Below are positions 55,363-64,000 of a stretch of DNA of 64,000 nucleotides, one piece after another. Under the pieces are notes generated by a model. It ran no database searches, was not told the DNA's origin, and worked only from the letters and a program-made list of their open reading frames with translations. The position numbers and the translations under genes were made by a program. How positions within the stretch are numbered: the stretch's first letter is position 1; each line of letters begins with the position of its first letter. The stretch comes from an uncultured Bacteroidia bacterium. GTDB lineage: Bacteria > Bacteroidota > Bacteroidia > Bacteroidales > UBA932. The DNA lies in contig CACZMF010000008.1 of the NCBI GenBank assembly GCA_902782225.1, forward strand, positions 1-64,000. The letters run 5' to 3'.

Positions 55363-57480
55363 TTAATCTTCTTTCTGACAACGAACCGCCATAGCCGTAT
55401 TCGGGCCGGCCGTAGTCATAACGTTCCATGAGTTGGTGTAATAGCCACAAAGGCAACCTGGTTTGCCGTCGGCAAGACAGACCGCATTACCCCAATACGC
55501 ATATCCGGAGTCGGAAGAAGTTGGGGTCTTGTCCCGTGCGCCAGGGCTGTCGAAATGCAGACCTCCGTAAACCCAATAATCTCTTTTTGAACTATAATTA
55601 TACATCAATTCGCTGCCGCCCCACCCCGTATCGTGGTTGTACTTGTTGTCAACACCTGTATGGTATTTGGCAATAGTGGTGGATCGTTCCCATCTCTCTG
55701 CTCTCTTGCTGACTTCAGCCAGCACCCTTGAATCACACACTCGGTATCCTTCAGGGCAGGGGTCGTATATAGTCTTATGTCCAACGTAATCAGGATCGAA
55801 CCAGTTCTTGGTGTTGTTCTTTCCTCCCCATAATCCATTCTTGAAATCCCTGCCGGCCCAACTGTTATAGGCGCCTTTGGAATAGAACATCAGATATGGG
55901 TGTGATATGGAATAATCTATACTCGACTCCGCCGAACATTCCGCCATTGCCCAGTGGTTAATAGCCTGGAAATCATATGCAAATGGATCTTTGCGCCCCC
56001 ATTGGAAATAAGCGGCATAGTGGTTAAGGTTGCCCGATAGGTTTGCATTACCATTTGCCTGACCAAGAGCCCGGTCCAGAACCTTAGCACCTATTTCCGG
56101 ATAATCAATGGCCAAAGGTGGATCATTACTACGCCAACGTTGAAGCATATACGACCATAAAAGATTCTTATCCTTGTCGTATATCGCCAGACTAGCTAAA
56201 GTGCCACCGGCCGTTTTCTGGTCGTAGCCATCAATGATAATGTTGTAGTCCGGGCCGATTCTATGGCTCTCGTCAGGCACAAATTTCCCATCCACAAAAG
56301 GATCCTGCGCATCGGTACCGTCAGGCAAAATCACAAAGAATCTTGACGCAACGTCGCTCCTGTTCACCAAGAGACCATAATACACAGGTTCTTTCACTTT
56401 TGCAAAATCTCCGCGTGCCTTTACATTTATGGTAACGCTGGACGTGCCCTCGCCAGGCGCCTTGCTCTCCAGGAAATATGTGTTTTGGGGCCCGTATGCC
56501 CATCCTCCCACAAGATCCCGTACTTCTTCAACTTCATACCATGGAATGTTACAGTCGGATTTATGGATTTCGCCCAGATTGATAATAGAACACGTGCCGC
56601 CTTCAAGTTTCCAGCCTTTCTCAAGATCCATCGGAACAGTAACGGTACGACCGTCCTTATTGACGAAGCTGACTATGACCTTGAGCGCAGTTTTTGTATA
56701 ATCGGCCGGGAACAGTGTCAAGTAGAGTTCCTCGGAAGAGGGCGAGGTGGAAAAGTCCTGGTCAAGGACCTGGGCCTTTACAGAGTATTTCGCGCCTTCT
56801 TCTACGGGCTCAATGGTCATGCTTTTGGTATTGAACCTGAACAATCCGCTCAATGGATATGTATTACTCATATCCGCAAGTTGTATGCTTGAAAGCCTGA
56901 ACCCTTCAGCGTCTCCGTATTGAGCCCGGAAGCACACATACGCCATTGCATGAGAAAGGGTAAAATTGACCTTCATCTCATCAGAAGACACTGTGGTCAA
57001 GCCATATGAGAAGCCATACCTGCCCAAAGAAAGATCTCCCAGAGCATCCTGATTCTGGTTTTCTTCAATCGAAGACGTCACGATTCCGGAATCCACGTCC
57101 AAAGAAGCAGCATCATTATATGGGTAATAAATAATGAAGTCCGACGTGCCGTTTTCCGGATACGAAAAAGTGACAACCTCCGTGCTTCCGTAAGGCATGG
57201 CATCTTTAGGGATAAAGCTGCCGTTCAGTTCTCCGTTACAGGCATCGTCAAGCGCCGCTTTGGCATTGTGGTTCTCCTTGGACAGGATGCCAATCTCATC
57301 TCCTACGGTCCAGACGACCTTCGACGTTTGACCGGAGAGCGAAGTGATGGCCGTCTTCGTCGTTTCGAATCCGCCGGAAATTATGCATTCGGACGCTTTC
57401 CGGGCAGTGTCCTCAACAATGCTCTTAGAACACGAAACCACCGCCACTGTGGTGAAAAGTGCAAATAAAATCTTTTTCAT
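55363..57480 (-). CDS. Fimbrillin-like lipoprotein with FISUMP-like C-terminus (paralogue)
   Basis: The 705-residue lipoprotein (MKKILFALFTTVAVVSC) has the same domain order as 51511-53571: fimbrillin-like N-terminus (VVWTVGDEIGILSKENHNAK), middle DLVGGWAYGPQNTYFLESK, and C-terminal KVLDRALGQANGNANLS, YFQWGRKDPFAYD, YDPCPEGYRVCD and MAVRCQKED. Similarity is strongest in the C-terminal 250 residues. Tandem paralogues within one locus suggest binding of two related ligands or antigenic variants. It lies 2 bp after the small lipoprotein gene upstream. Confidence 0.78.
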   Translation of the reverse strand: MKKILFALFTTVAVVSCSKSIVEDTARKASECIISGGFETTKTAITSLSGQTSKVVWTVGDEIGILSKENHNAKAALDDACNGELNGSFIPKDAMPYGSTEVVTFSYPENGTSDFIIYYPYNDAASLDVDSGIVTSSIEENQNQDALGDLSLGRYGFSYGLTTVSSDEMKVNFTLSHAMAYVCFRAQYGDAEGFRLSSIQLADMSNTYPLSGLFRFNTKSMTIEPVEEGAKYSVKAQVLDQDFSTSPSSEELYLTLFPADYTKTALKVIVSFVNKDGRTVTVPMDLEKGWKLEGGTCSIINLGEIHKSDCNIPWYEVEEVRDLVGGWAYGPQNTYFLESKAPGEGTSSVTINVKARGDFAKVKEPVYYGLLVNRSDVASRFFVILPDGTDAQDPFVDGKFVPDESHRIGPDYNIIIDGYDQKTAGGTLASLAIYDKDKNLLWSYMLQRWRSNDPPLAIDYPEIGAKVLDRALGQANGNANLSGNLNHYAAYFQWGRKDPFAYDFQAINHWAMAECSAESSIDYSISHPYLMFYSKGAYNSWAGRDFKNGLWGGKNNTKNWFDPDYVGHKTIYDPCPEGYRVCDSRVLAEVSKRAERWERSTTIAKYHTGVDNKYNHDTGWGGSELMYNYSSKRDYWVYGGLHFDSPGARDKTPTSSDSGYAYWGNAVCLADGKPGCLCGYYTNSWNVMTTAGPNTAMAVRCQKED

Positions 57481-57482
57481 AG

Positions 57483-57950
57483 CTACAGTGTTACGATTAC
57501 TATTTCACCGGCCCCGCCTTCATCCCCGATGGAATCTTCGGACGCCTTGGTTTGAAAAATCAAGTATTTTGCGTCAATTACCTCGTTCCTTACGTTGAAT
57601 GCGACAGCGCCGATTACGTAGTCCCTCAAGGTCTCCAATCCGGTAATGTTGATCGTCTTCGGAATCCCAGCAATAGTGCTGTGCGTTATCATATACGCGG
57701 TCAACGCTTCGCTGTTGTTAAAATCCACGGCCGAAGTAATCGTGTCATAACCGACACACTTCATTATACGGACGTAATAAGGCTCTCCGTCTGAATAGGT
57801 GATTGAAATCTTAGCGGTTTTCGCAGAAGCATAAGCAAGCTCCAACGACAGATTTGTATGCTCTACAACAGGAACATCGGGCTTTGTACAAGAAAGTCCA
57901 AAGGCACAGATGATGGCGGTCAGAATCAATTGTTGTCTCAGGCGTTTCAT
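57483..57950 (-). CDS. Small lipoprotein, fibronectin-type-like
   Basis: A 155-residue lipoprotein (lipobox FGLSC). The single domain (SLELAYASAKTAKISITYSD, then ITGLETLRDYVIGAVAFNV) resembles a fibronectin type III or related sandwich. There is no further motif. Its ATG overlaps the stop of the DUF1735-like gene (ATGA) and it ends 2 bp before the next ATG. Probably an auxiliary surface-binding protein. Confidence 0.6.
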   Translation of the reverse strand: MKRLRQQLILTAIICAFGLSCTKPDVPVVEHTNLSLELAYASAKTAKISITYSDGEPYYVRIMKCVGYDTITSAVDFNNSEALTAYMITHSTIAGIPKTINITGLETLRDYVIGAVAFNVRNEVIDAKYLIFQTKASEDSIGDEGGAGEIVIVTL

Positions 57951-58396
57951 TTTACTTCGAGTATTAGCATAAGGACATTCTTATTTTCGTTAACTTTTGC
58001 CTCTGGACTTGAGAGCTTCAGAGGAAGCATCCAAAAACCGGATGAAAGTCCATCCAGCGTCAACGAGACCTTGCAGTGTGCAATTCCCGAAGCCTCATCT
58101 ATGGTTACTGATGAAGCAGATAAGGAGTAACATGATTCGGGCATCAGACTATAAGAAGCCGATTTGTCGGCATTGTAATTATCCATGACCGACTTGTCAA
58201 CAGAGATATTTGCCGTGGGGGCTCCTGAAAGGCCGCCCCGATAAACCACAACGTCGTAACTTGTAGTTGTCACCTTCAAGGATACAGTCCCGGAATTCAG
58301 AAAATAAACGACAGAATCTATGTCGTCATACACGAATATCTTCGAGCACGATACTGCTGAAACAAGCAGTAGAATAATAATCGAAATTCTTTTCAT
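57947..58396 (-). CDS. DUF1735-like (BT_3987-type) lipoprotein
   Basis: A 149-residue lipoprotein (lipobox AVSC) made of one N-terminal BT_3987-like sandwich: SVVYFLNSGTVSLKVTTTSY, DVVVYRGGLSG, NISVDKSVMDNYNADKSASY and YSLSASSVTIDEASGIAHCK. Such modules usually begin larger SusE-like or GH18-associated lipoproteins; here the protein ends after one module. It follows susD by 6 bp. Confidence 0.72.
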   Translation of the reverse strand: MKRISIIILLLVSAVSCSKIFVYDDIDSVVYFLNSGTVSLKVTTTSYDVVVYRGGLSGAPTANISVDKSVMDNYNADKSASYSLMPESCYSLSASSVTIDEASGIAHCKVSLTLDGLSSGFWMLPLKLSSPEAKVNENKNVLMLILEVK

Positions 58397-58402
58397 GTTC
58401 TA

Positions 58403-60313
58403 TTAGTATCCAGGGTTCTGTACAAGATTGACATTGATTTCCATCTCAGTCTGAGGAATAGGAAGCAGGTAGTGTTTGGGGGCGATGAAAGTGACATTGG
58501 TTCCATGGAGGTCAACATCATTGAAGCCGATGATTTTGTAATATGACTCGGCGCCTGTCCCATAAACATTCCAATTCTTCCATTTGCTGGAGTTCATGCA
58601 CTCTTCGGCCTCCATCCAACGGCGCATATCTCTGTAGCGATGGCCCTCGAACAAGAATTCGATACTTCGCTCCTGATGAAGGACCTTGCGGAGTTTAGTA
58701 CCTGTCGGGATACAGCCTGCCAGGTTCCATGAGTCCTCAAAATTAGGAAGTCCGCAACGTTTGCGAACCTTGTTGAGGTATTCCAGAGACTTGGCACTGA
58801 GCGACCCGTTGTATTCAAAATCAGCTTCTGCATAGCTGAGGTAAAGCTCAGCCAGCCTGATTACAGGATACGATGCATCGTGGAAATAGAAATGGTCGGT
58901 CGAAGACTCATAAGAAATATCACGGTGGATAGCCTTGGTGCTGAAATAGCCAGTAAAACAATTGTACTCCTTTGTAATGTCAGGGTTCCCGGACGAATCA
59001 AGTGTAAAGCCATGCCTTTCGCCAGCGTATCCCTTCACTTCTAGAGTTGTACTGTTAATTTCCTCAACGCCGCGGTTATATGTAACGCAAGCATAAAAAC
59101 GTGGCTCTCTGTTCTCGTTGATAACAGCGACTTCTGTGGCAGGGTTATACGTGTAGAGGTTGATATTCTTCGTAAGCGGATCATCCTCCAGGGGAAGCCC
59201 GTTCTTTGTATAGTACATCTCGACCGCAGGGAACAAGACCTGCACATCAGTATGGAATCCTCTCGAACTATACGGCCACTCAGAGCGTATTGCGGAATAG
59301 CGCTGGTAGCTCTCCCACTGAGGGTTGTTCGCTTTGGTGAACAGGTACTCTGATTCATTAAAGTGAGGTTCAACGAACATATCATGGAAATCCCGCTTGC
59401 CTCGTTCAAAATCGGGAAGCGAAGCATTCGCAGGGTTAGTATAGAGACTGTAACCATTTTTCTCACAATAGATTATGGCTTCTTCGGCAGAATCCATCGC
59501 TCTTTTCCATTTCTGCGGATCGTAAGTCTGGTTGACCAGATGCGTACCGTCCGGATTCTTAAAATCTGAATAATACTTTGTATTTCCATTGAACAGAGGA
59601 GATGCAGCAAAAAGCAGGAGTCTCGTCTTCATACCATAAGCAGCGGTAGCGCAAGCCCTTCCGTACCACCTGGCATCCGGCTGCCGGGGCGGCAACATCG
59701 ATATGGCCTTGTCGTAGCACTCTGCGATAAAGTCCACGCACTCATCAAAGGGACTGCGGGGAAGATACATCTCCTCTGGTGTTGCATTCAGCGAAACCAT
59801 TTCTTTAGTAAGTACGATTGGGCCGTAGTATTCAAGCAAATACCAGTGGTATAATCCTATCAGGAAATACATTTCCCCTTTCCACATAGTCTTCTCGTCT
59901 TCGCTCAAGTCCGGAACCTTATCAACATTTGCAAGCAAATAGTAGCAGTAACGTATGCCTTCGTACAGGAAATAAGTGCTTCCACCATTGGCGACGCCCG
60001 ACTTCTGCATCAGATTATGATAAACAGTAGTAGGACTCTCCTCGTTGTACATGACGCTCTTATAACTGGCTTTCGCGGTTGTCGTCTTGCAACTCCTCAT
60101 AAAATCATCTCCGCCGAAAGGCTGGCCCGGTAGATTTCCGTAGTCAATCTCAGGCCTGTATACATAACATGAGAAAAGAAAGCGTTGGGCAGTCAGCGCG
60201 TTCTTCCAGAAGTCCTCTTCCGTCGCCCTGTCCTTGGGGACAATGTCCAAATAATTACAGGAAGGAGCAAGGCAACCCAGCGCAATCAAAACTATCAATA
60301 TATACTTTTTCAT
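58403..60313 (-). CDS. SusD/RagB family glycan-binding lipoprotein
   Basis: The 636-residue lipoprotein (MKKYILIVLIALGCLAPSC) has the SusD organisation: YLDIVPKDRATEEDFWKNAL, TPR-like helices (MYFLIGLYHWYLLEYYGPIV), RLAELYLSYAEADFEYNG, LNKVRKRCGLPNFED and LHQERSIEFLFEGHRYRDMR, and ends with YLLPIPQTEMEIN. It is the surface partner of the SusC encoded 12 bp upstream. Confidence 0.95.
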   Translation of the reverse strand: MKKYILIVLIALGCLAPSCNYLDIVPKDRATEEDFWKNALTAQRFLFSCYVYRPEIDYGNLPGQPFGGDDFMRSCKTTTAKASYKSVMYNEESPTTVYHNLMQKSGVANGGSTYFLYEGIRYCYYLLANVDKVPDLSEDEKTMWKGEMYFLIGLYHWYLLEYYGPIVLTKEMVSLNATPEEMYLPRSPFDECVDFIAECYDKAISMLPPRQPDARWYGRACATAAYGMKTRLLLFAASPLFNGNTKYYSDFKNPDGTHLVNQTYDPQKWKRAMDSAEEAIIYCEKNGYSLYTNPANASLPDFERGKRDFHDMFVEPHFNESEYLFTKANNPQWESYQRYSAIRSEWPYSSRGFHTDVQVLFPAVEMYYTKNGLPLEDDPLTKNINLYTYNPATEVAVINENREPRFYACVTYNRGVEEINSTTLEVKGYAGERHGFTLDSSGNPDITKEYNCFTGYFSTKAIHRDISYESSTDHFYFHDASYPVIRLAELYLSYAEADFEYNGSLSAKSLEYLNKVRKRCGLPNFEDSWNLAGCIPTGTKLRKVLHQERSIEFLFEGHRYRDMRRWMEAEECMNSSKWKNWNVYGTGAESYYKIIGFNDVDLHGTNVTFIAPKHYLLPIPQTEMEINVNLVQNPGY

Positions 60314-60325
60314 ACCTGATATCCT

Positions 60326-63300
60326 CTAATAGTTAAACTGCAGACCAACTTTAAATACTCTTTGAATAGGATATGTGAGGCCGTTGCCGGTTCCCATTTC
60401 AGGGTCCCAGTACTTGAACGGGGAAATAGTGAAGAGATTGCTTCCAGACACGAAAGCCCGGAACTTGCTGAAAGAATAACCAATTTCAAAATTCTTGAGT
60501 CTAAGATAGGATCCGTCTTTCATCCAATATGTTGACTGGACGGTGTTGTTTGTGTTCCAGATGCTTGAAAGCCTGGGGTAATAACCGCTTGTACTATCAG
60601 GTGTCCAGTGATCATCTGCAATCCATTGTGCCATATTGATTCCGGCAAGGGACGTAGTCAGAAAAGGATGATGGTTCTGCATCACGATGGAAACATTTGA
60701 AGCTCCCTGAAATAAGAAAGAACAGTCAAACTTCTTGTAATTGATGGAGACTCCGAAACCATACGATATTTCCGGGTTGAGCGGCCCTCCGAGATATGTC
60801 TGATCATATCCATCGACAACACCGTCCGCGTTTAGGTCCGCATACTTAATGTCACCGGGCTGAAGCACGGAGCCAAGATCCTGACGGGGAGAGGAGTCAA
60901 TCTCTTCCTGGTTTGCAAACAGCCCTGTCGCCACATATCCATAAACGTTATTGATAGGCTTACCTATCTGGGACTGATAGCTGTAGATATGTGCCGGTTC
61001 ATCCCTCGCAACGATGCTGTTTCGGGCGAAGGTGAAAGTGCCCTGCGCAGAAAGAGTAAAATCTTTTGAAAATACTTTCTTGTATTCAAGAGAAGCATCG
61101 ATTCCGATATTGTCAGCTTCGCCTATGTTTGCATAAGAGCTCTGGCTCTGAAATCCCGTATTTACCGATACTGTACGGCGCAGCATGAAAATTCCAGACC
61201 GGTGCTCCTTGAACACATCAGCGACCAGAGTAAGGTTGTTGAAGAGCCCCAATTCCAAGCCAACATCAAGCTTGCGGCTTACCTCCCATGTTGCATCGGG
61301 ATTCCCCCAGGAACTGATTACACCGGCTGTATAAGTGATGATCTCGTCTTTGCCGAAATATGCACCGCGCCCCGCATAGATTATGACGTCGCTCAAATAA
61401 GGGAACCTCTGCGGCAAACCGTCATTACCGGTAAGGCCATATGAGACCCTGAACTTCAGCAGCGACAACTTATCTTTCAAAGATGAAGGGAAAAAGGGTT
61501 CGTTGGAAACCACCCAACCTGCAGCAACAGAAGGGAAAAAGCCCCAGCGGTGACCGGCGGCGAAATTCTCTGATCCGTTATAACCAAAGTTCCCTTCGAG
61601 AATGTAGCGCGAGTCAAAACCATAGGTAGCTCGTCCGGCAATTCCCTGACTTCTATAAGGGAGGGTGGAGTTATTGTTGACAGTTTCACTTTGCAAATAG
61701 ACAAAAGTACCTGCAACATTATGCTTTCCGAAAGTACGTGAGTAATCCAACGAAGCCTGAAGGTTGAATCTGGTAGTGCTCAGGCTTGAATTCGAGCTGT
61801 TGAGATACTCGCTTCCGTTTGAACCTATCTGTGTGATCTCATACCCGAACGTTGCATCAGGATTCACTACATAGTTGGAAAGAGTGTAGTAATATGGAGA
61901 CTTGTAATTCTTTCTTTGGGAAAGCAGGTAATCTTTGAATGAGGCCATGAAGGAGGCCTTGAGGCCCTTTGTTATGAAAGACAGGTCCTGATCAATGTCG
62001 AATGTGGTAATGATAGTGGCAGATTTGCTGTCGTTGTAGCCATAATTCAATTCAGCGAGAGGGTTGGAGAGATAATCGCCTGTACCCCAGCTTGGAGCAC
62101 TGCCGTATCGAACGTGTGTATCGTTCTCCTGAGCCGGAAATACGGCAGGGAACAAAACAGGGTTGGACTGCATCGTAAGCAAAAACAGCGCATTTGGAGT
62201 ACTATAGGGGCGGGCGGTGTCAAAAAACTGCGAAGTCATCTTAAGCGAAAGCTTGGTGGTTTTTGTCACACTGGCCGACACATTGCTCTGGAAAAGGTAT
62301 TTATTGACGTTCTCGCTCACATCAAATTCGGAGAAATTGTCACCGCGAAGTATACTGTCCTCCCGAATCGCGGAGAAATTCAGGAAATAGTCAATTCTCT
62401 TGCTACCTCCGCGCATATTGAAATTAAGGGTCTGGTTCATCGCAAATGGCTTGAACAACAACGAGTACCAGTCGTTGTTAGGGAAAACTATCGGATCAAG
62501 GCCTAACTTCGTTCCGATAATCTTTTCTTCCGAGTAATAGTCCGGAAGATTATCATTCCTGCGAGCCTCATTGTAGTTCTCCATATATGTGACACCATCA
62601 GCGATAGGAGTAAGACGAGTGGGCATAGTCCAACCATTCTCAACTCTGACATTAATGGCCATCCTATCACTCTCCTTTCCACTCTTGGTTGTGATAAGCA
62701 AAACGCCATTTGCACCTTTTGAACCATAGAGCGCAGTCGCAGTTGCGTCTTTGAGAACTGAAAACTGCTCTATAGTTTCCGGCGCGATCATATTAAGTGT
62801 TGTGTTGTCAATCTCAACCCCGTCAAGAAGGATAAGGGGGGACTTGTTGGAGCCGAAAGTTGACACACCACGAATCCAGAAATTGGCTCCATCTGCCCCC
62901 GGCTCTCCGGAAGACTGAACGGTAATGACGCCAGCAACCCTTCCGGCCAAAGCGGTAGTCAGGCTGGATGTGGTAACTTTGAGTTCCGAAGGATTGATAG
63001 TCGTAATCGAACTGACCAGGGATTCCTTCTTCTGCTTACCGAAGGCAACTACCACTGCATCGTCTAGGAGGCTGCTAGCTTCGGTCATCGTAACAACCTT
63101 GAGAAGGACAGGCTGGCTCAACGACATCTTCCGGTCCTCGAAGCCAAGGCAAGTAAACACCAATTCACGTGCTCCAGAAGGGACGGTGATCGAATAATTA
63201 CCGTCCAGATCGGTAACGACGGCGCCCTCTGTCTTACCGTCCACCATAACTCCCGCACCGATAATAGGCATATTGTCACTGGCGGAAATAACGGTTCCTG

Positions 63301-63655
63301 ATATAACGGATGACTTGATACCGACCTGATTCTTGGCGAGAGAAACAATAATCTGCCTGTCCTTAATGTCAAAGACAAGCCCGGTATCTTTCAATATATT
63401 GGACATTACCTGAATAACCGGAGTATTCGTGACGCTGAGACTCTTCCTTTGGGAGAGAAGAGGTGAAACAGCCTTATCGTATACAATGGAATATGATGTC
63501 TGCGACTCAATCCTCTGGAAGATTGAAGACAACTGCTCAGATGTCACTGTAATCGAAACAAGGTCGTCATCGCCGTCCTTGACTAAAGGGACGGCTCGCG
63601 TATTCCACGATAAAGCCAGGATTACCGAAAGGATAACTAATAGGTGTTTTTTCAT
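60326..63655 (-). CDS. SusC/RagA TonB-dependent transporter with STN domain
   Basis: Start set at ATG 63655 (MKKHLLVILSVILALSW). Domains in order: signal peptide; STN domain (about 35-100, LSSIFQRIESQTSYSIVYDK, VFDIKDRQIIVSL); carboxypeptidase-regulatory-like domain (SGTVISASDNMPIIGAGVMV); plug with SPLILLDGVEIDNTTL and VLKDATATALYGSKGANGVL; barrel ending KVGLQFNY. An STN domain usually means signalling to an anti-sigma factor (FecR type), but no such genes are inside this window. It lies 24 bp after the nucleoside hydrolase gene. Confidence 0.95.
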   Translation of the reverse strand: MKKHLLVILSVILALSWNTRAVPLVKDGDDDLVSITVTSEQLSSIFQRIESQTSYSIVYDKAVSPLLSQRKSLSVTNTPVIQVMSNILKDTGLVFDIKDRQIIVSLAKNQVGIKSSVISGTVISASDNMPIIGAGVMVDGKTEGAVVTDLDGNYSITVPSGARELVFTCLGFEDRKMSLSQPVLLKVVTMTEASSLLDDAVVVAFGKQKKESLVSSITTINPSELKVTTSSLTTALAGRVAGVITVQSSGEPGADGANFWIRGVSTFGSNKSPLILLDGVEIDNTTLNMIAPETIEQFSVLKDATATALYGSKGANGVLLITTKSGKESDRMAINVRVENGWTMPTRLTPIADGVTYMENYNEARRNDNLPDYYSEEKIIGTKLGLDPIVFPNNDWYSLLFKPFAMNQTLNFNMRGGSKRIDYFLNFSAIREDSILRGDNFSEFDVSENVNKYLFQSNVSASVTKTTKLSLKMTSQFFDTARPYSTPNALFLLTMQSNPVLFPAVFPAQENDTHVRYGSAPSWGTGDYLSNPLAELNYGYNDSKSATIITTFDIDQDLSFITKGLKASFMASFKDYLLSQRKNYKSPYYYTLSNYVVNPDATFGYEITQIGSNGSEYLNSSNSSLSTTRFNLQASLDYSRTFGKHNVAGTFVYLQSETVNNNSTLPYRSQGIAGRATYGFDSRYILEGNFGYNGSENFAAGHRWGFFPSVAAGWVVSNEPFFPSSLKDKLSLLKFRVSYGLTGNDGLPQRFPYLSDVIIYAGRGAYFGKDEIITYTAGVISSWGNPDATWEVSRKLDVGLELGLFNNLTLVADVFKEHRSGIFMLRRTVSVNTGFQSQSSYANIGEADNIGIDASLEYKKVFSKDFTLSAQGTFTFARNSIVARDEPAHIYSYQSQIGKPINNVYGYVATGLFANQEEIDSSPRQDLGSVLQPGDIKYADLNADGVVDGYDQTYLGGPLNPEISYGFGVSINYKKFDCSFLFQGASNVSIVMQNHHPFLTTSLAGINMAQWIADDHWTPDSTSGYYPRLSSIWNTNNTVQSTYWMKDGSYLRLKNFEIGYSFSKFRAFVSGSNLFTISPFKYWDPEMGTGNGLTYPIQRVFKVGLQFNY

Positions 63656-63679
63656 TTTACAGTCAATATACATCACATT

Positions 63680-64000
63680 CTATCTGGCCTGTTCCTCATG
63701 CTCTCCGCATCGCCGGGTCATGTCCTGCTCGGCCTTCATGATTGCCTGCGGCTGGTCGAGAGTAGCGCTCAGAACGATATGCTTTCCGTCGGGACTGGGT
63801 TCGAACCAGGTATAGCCCTCGTCGTCAACGGTCACCGTGCCGGGCACGCTTTCAGTAAAGAGCTCGGGATGAATAGGATAGAGCACGCTCAGAATATCCC
63901 AGCTCGGACGGTCATAGGGCATCTGCCGGTACAGTTTGTAACCTTCAGCTACAGGATTGGGCTCATTGTATCCAAGATTCTCTTCTATCAGCGCTCCGGG
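63680..64000 (-). CDS. Nucleoside hydrolase, C-terminal part (cut by window edge)
   Basis: The last 107 codons of a gene entering from the right. The segment YDRPSWDILSVLYPIHPELF, then VPGTVTVDDEGYTWFEPSPD, matches the C-terminal end of inosine-uridine-type nucleoside hydrolases. Such enzymes release ribose and base from nucleosides. The catalytic Asp cluster is outside the window. The gene precedes susC by 24 bp and is in the same direction, so it belongs to the second utilisation locus. Confidence 0.75.
   Translation of the reverse strand, partial: PGALIEENLGYNEPNPVAEGYKLYRQMPYDRPSWDILSVLYPIHPELFTESVPGTVTVDDEGYTWFEPSPDGKHIVLSATLDQPQAIMKAEQDMTRRCGEHEEQAR

Overview
The window looks like a chromosome segment of a Bacteroidales bacterium of the gut or rumen type. 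The evidence is two SusC/SusD pairs, many lipoproteins with fimbrillin-like, BACON or FISUMP-like domains, a DUF6377 regulator, and promoters carrying the Bacteroidota -7 box TAnnTTTG close upstream of start codons. No insertion sequence, prophage, integrase or CRISPR array was found. Genus cannot be decided from the sequence alone.

Region 1 (1-23.2 kb). A truncated alpha/beta hydrolase lipoprotein and a divergent AraC regulator lie at the left edge. A long minus-strand polysaccharide utilisation locus follows, read from 21.5 kb down to 1.8 kb: BACON lipoprotein, SusC, SusD, an EEP-superfamily (endonuclease/exonuclease/phosphatase) lipoprotein, a DUF6259-like glycosidase fused to a second EEP domain, a small ORF, a fimbrillin-like lipoprotein followed in the same frame by a third EEP domain after a single TGA, then an MFS permease, sugar isomerase, mannose-6-phosphate-isomerase-like cupin protein, ROK kinase and mutarotase-like protein. 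The divergent DUF6377 membrane regulator (21.7 kb) is the likely controller. Three EEP domains in one such locus suggest a phosphate- or phosphodiester-bearing glycan as substrate (inference).

Region 2 (23.2-48.8 kb). This part is GC-rich and mostly housekeeping or envelope genes: a decayed flavin reductase gene, an OhrR/MarR-glutathione peroxidase pair with a visible operator, a 1380-residue mosaic surface lipoprotein ending in an SGNH hydrolase, a CDF efflux pump, an AmgK-RapZ fusion with MurU (cell-wall sugar recycling) and CotH, outer-membrane proteins, a glycerophosphodiesterase, tRNA-Val(CAC), a beta-helix protein, rhamnose isomerase and kinase behind an MscS channel, and a six-gene operon joining an OprO/P-type porin, a lamin-tail lipoprotein, one clear and one possible CYTH protein, an SLC13 anion transporter and MgtC. 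The last operon may serve (poly)phosphate acquisition (inference).

Region 3 (48.8-64 kb). This part is clearly more AT-rich (one sampled 60-base line at 60,481 is 35% GC, against 62% for a line at 26,041). It is a second minus-strand utilisation locus: the end of a nucleoside hydrolase, an STN-type SusC, SusD, a DUF1735-like lipoprotein, a small lipoprotein, two paralogous fimbrillin/FISUMP lipoproteins, an (alpha/alpha)-barrel carbohydrate enzyme, a propeller lipoprotein and a metallo-beta-lactamase-fold hydrolase.

The observations most worth following are a family of tiny unannotated proteins (three copies, 36-55 residues), each just upstream of a secreted-protein gene in these loci; the in-frame TGA between a surface lipoprotein and its EEP domain; the (TTAG)n microsatellite next to one of the tiny genes; the EEP-rich utilisation locus; and the porin-CYTH-SLC13-MgtC operon.
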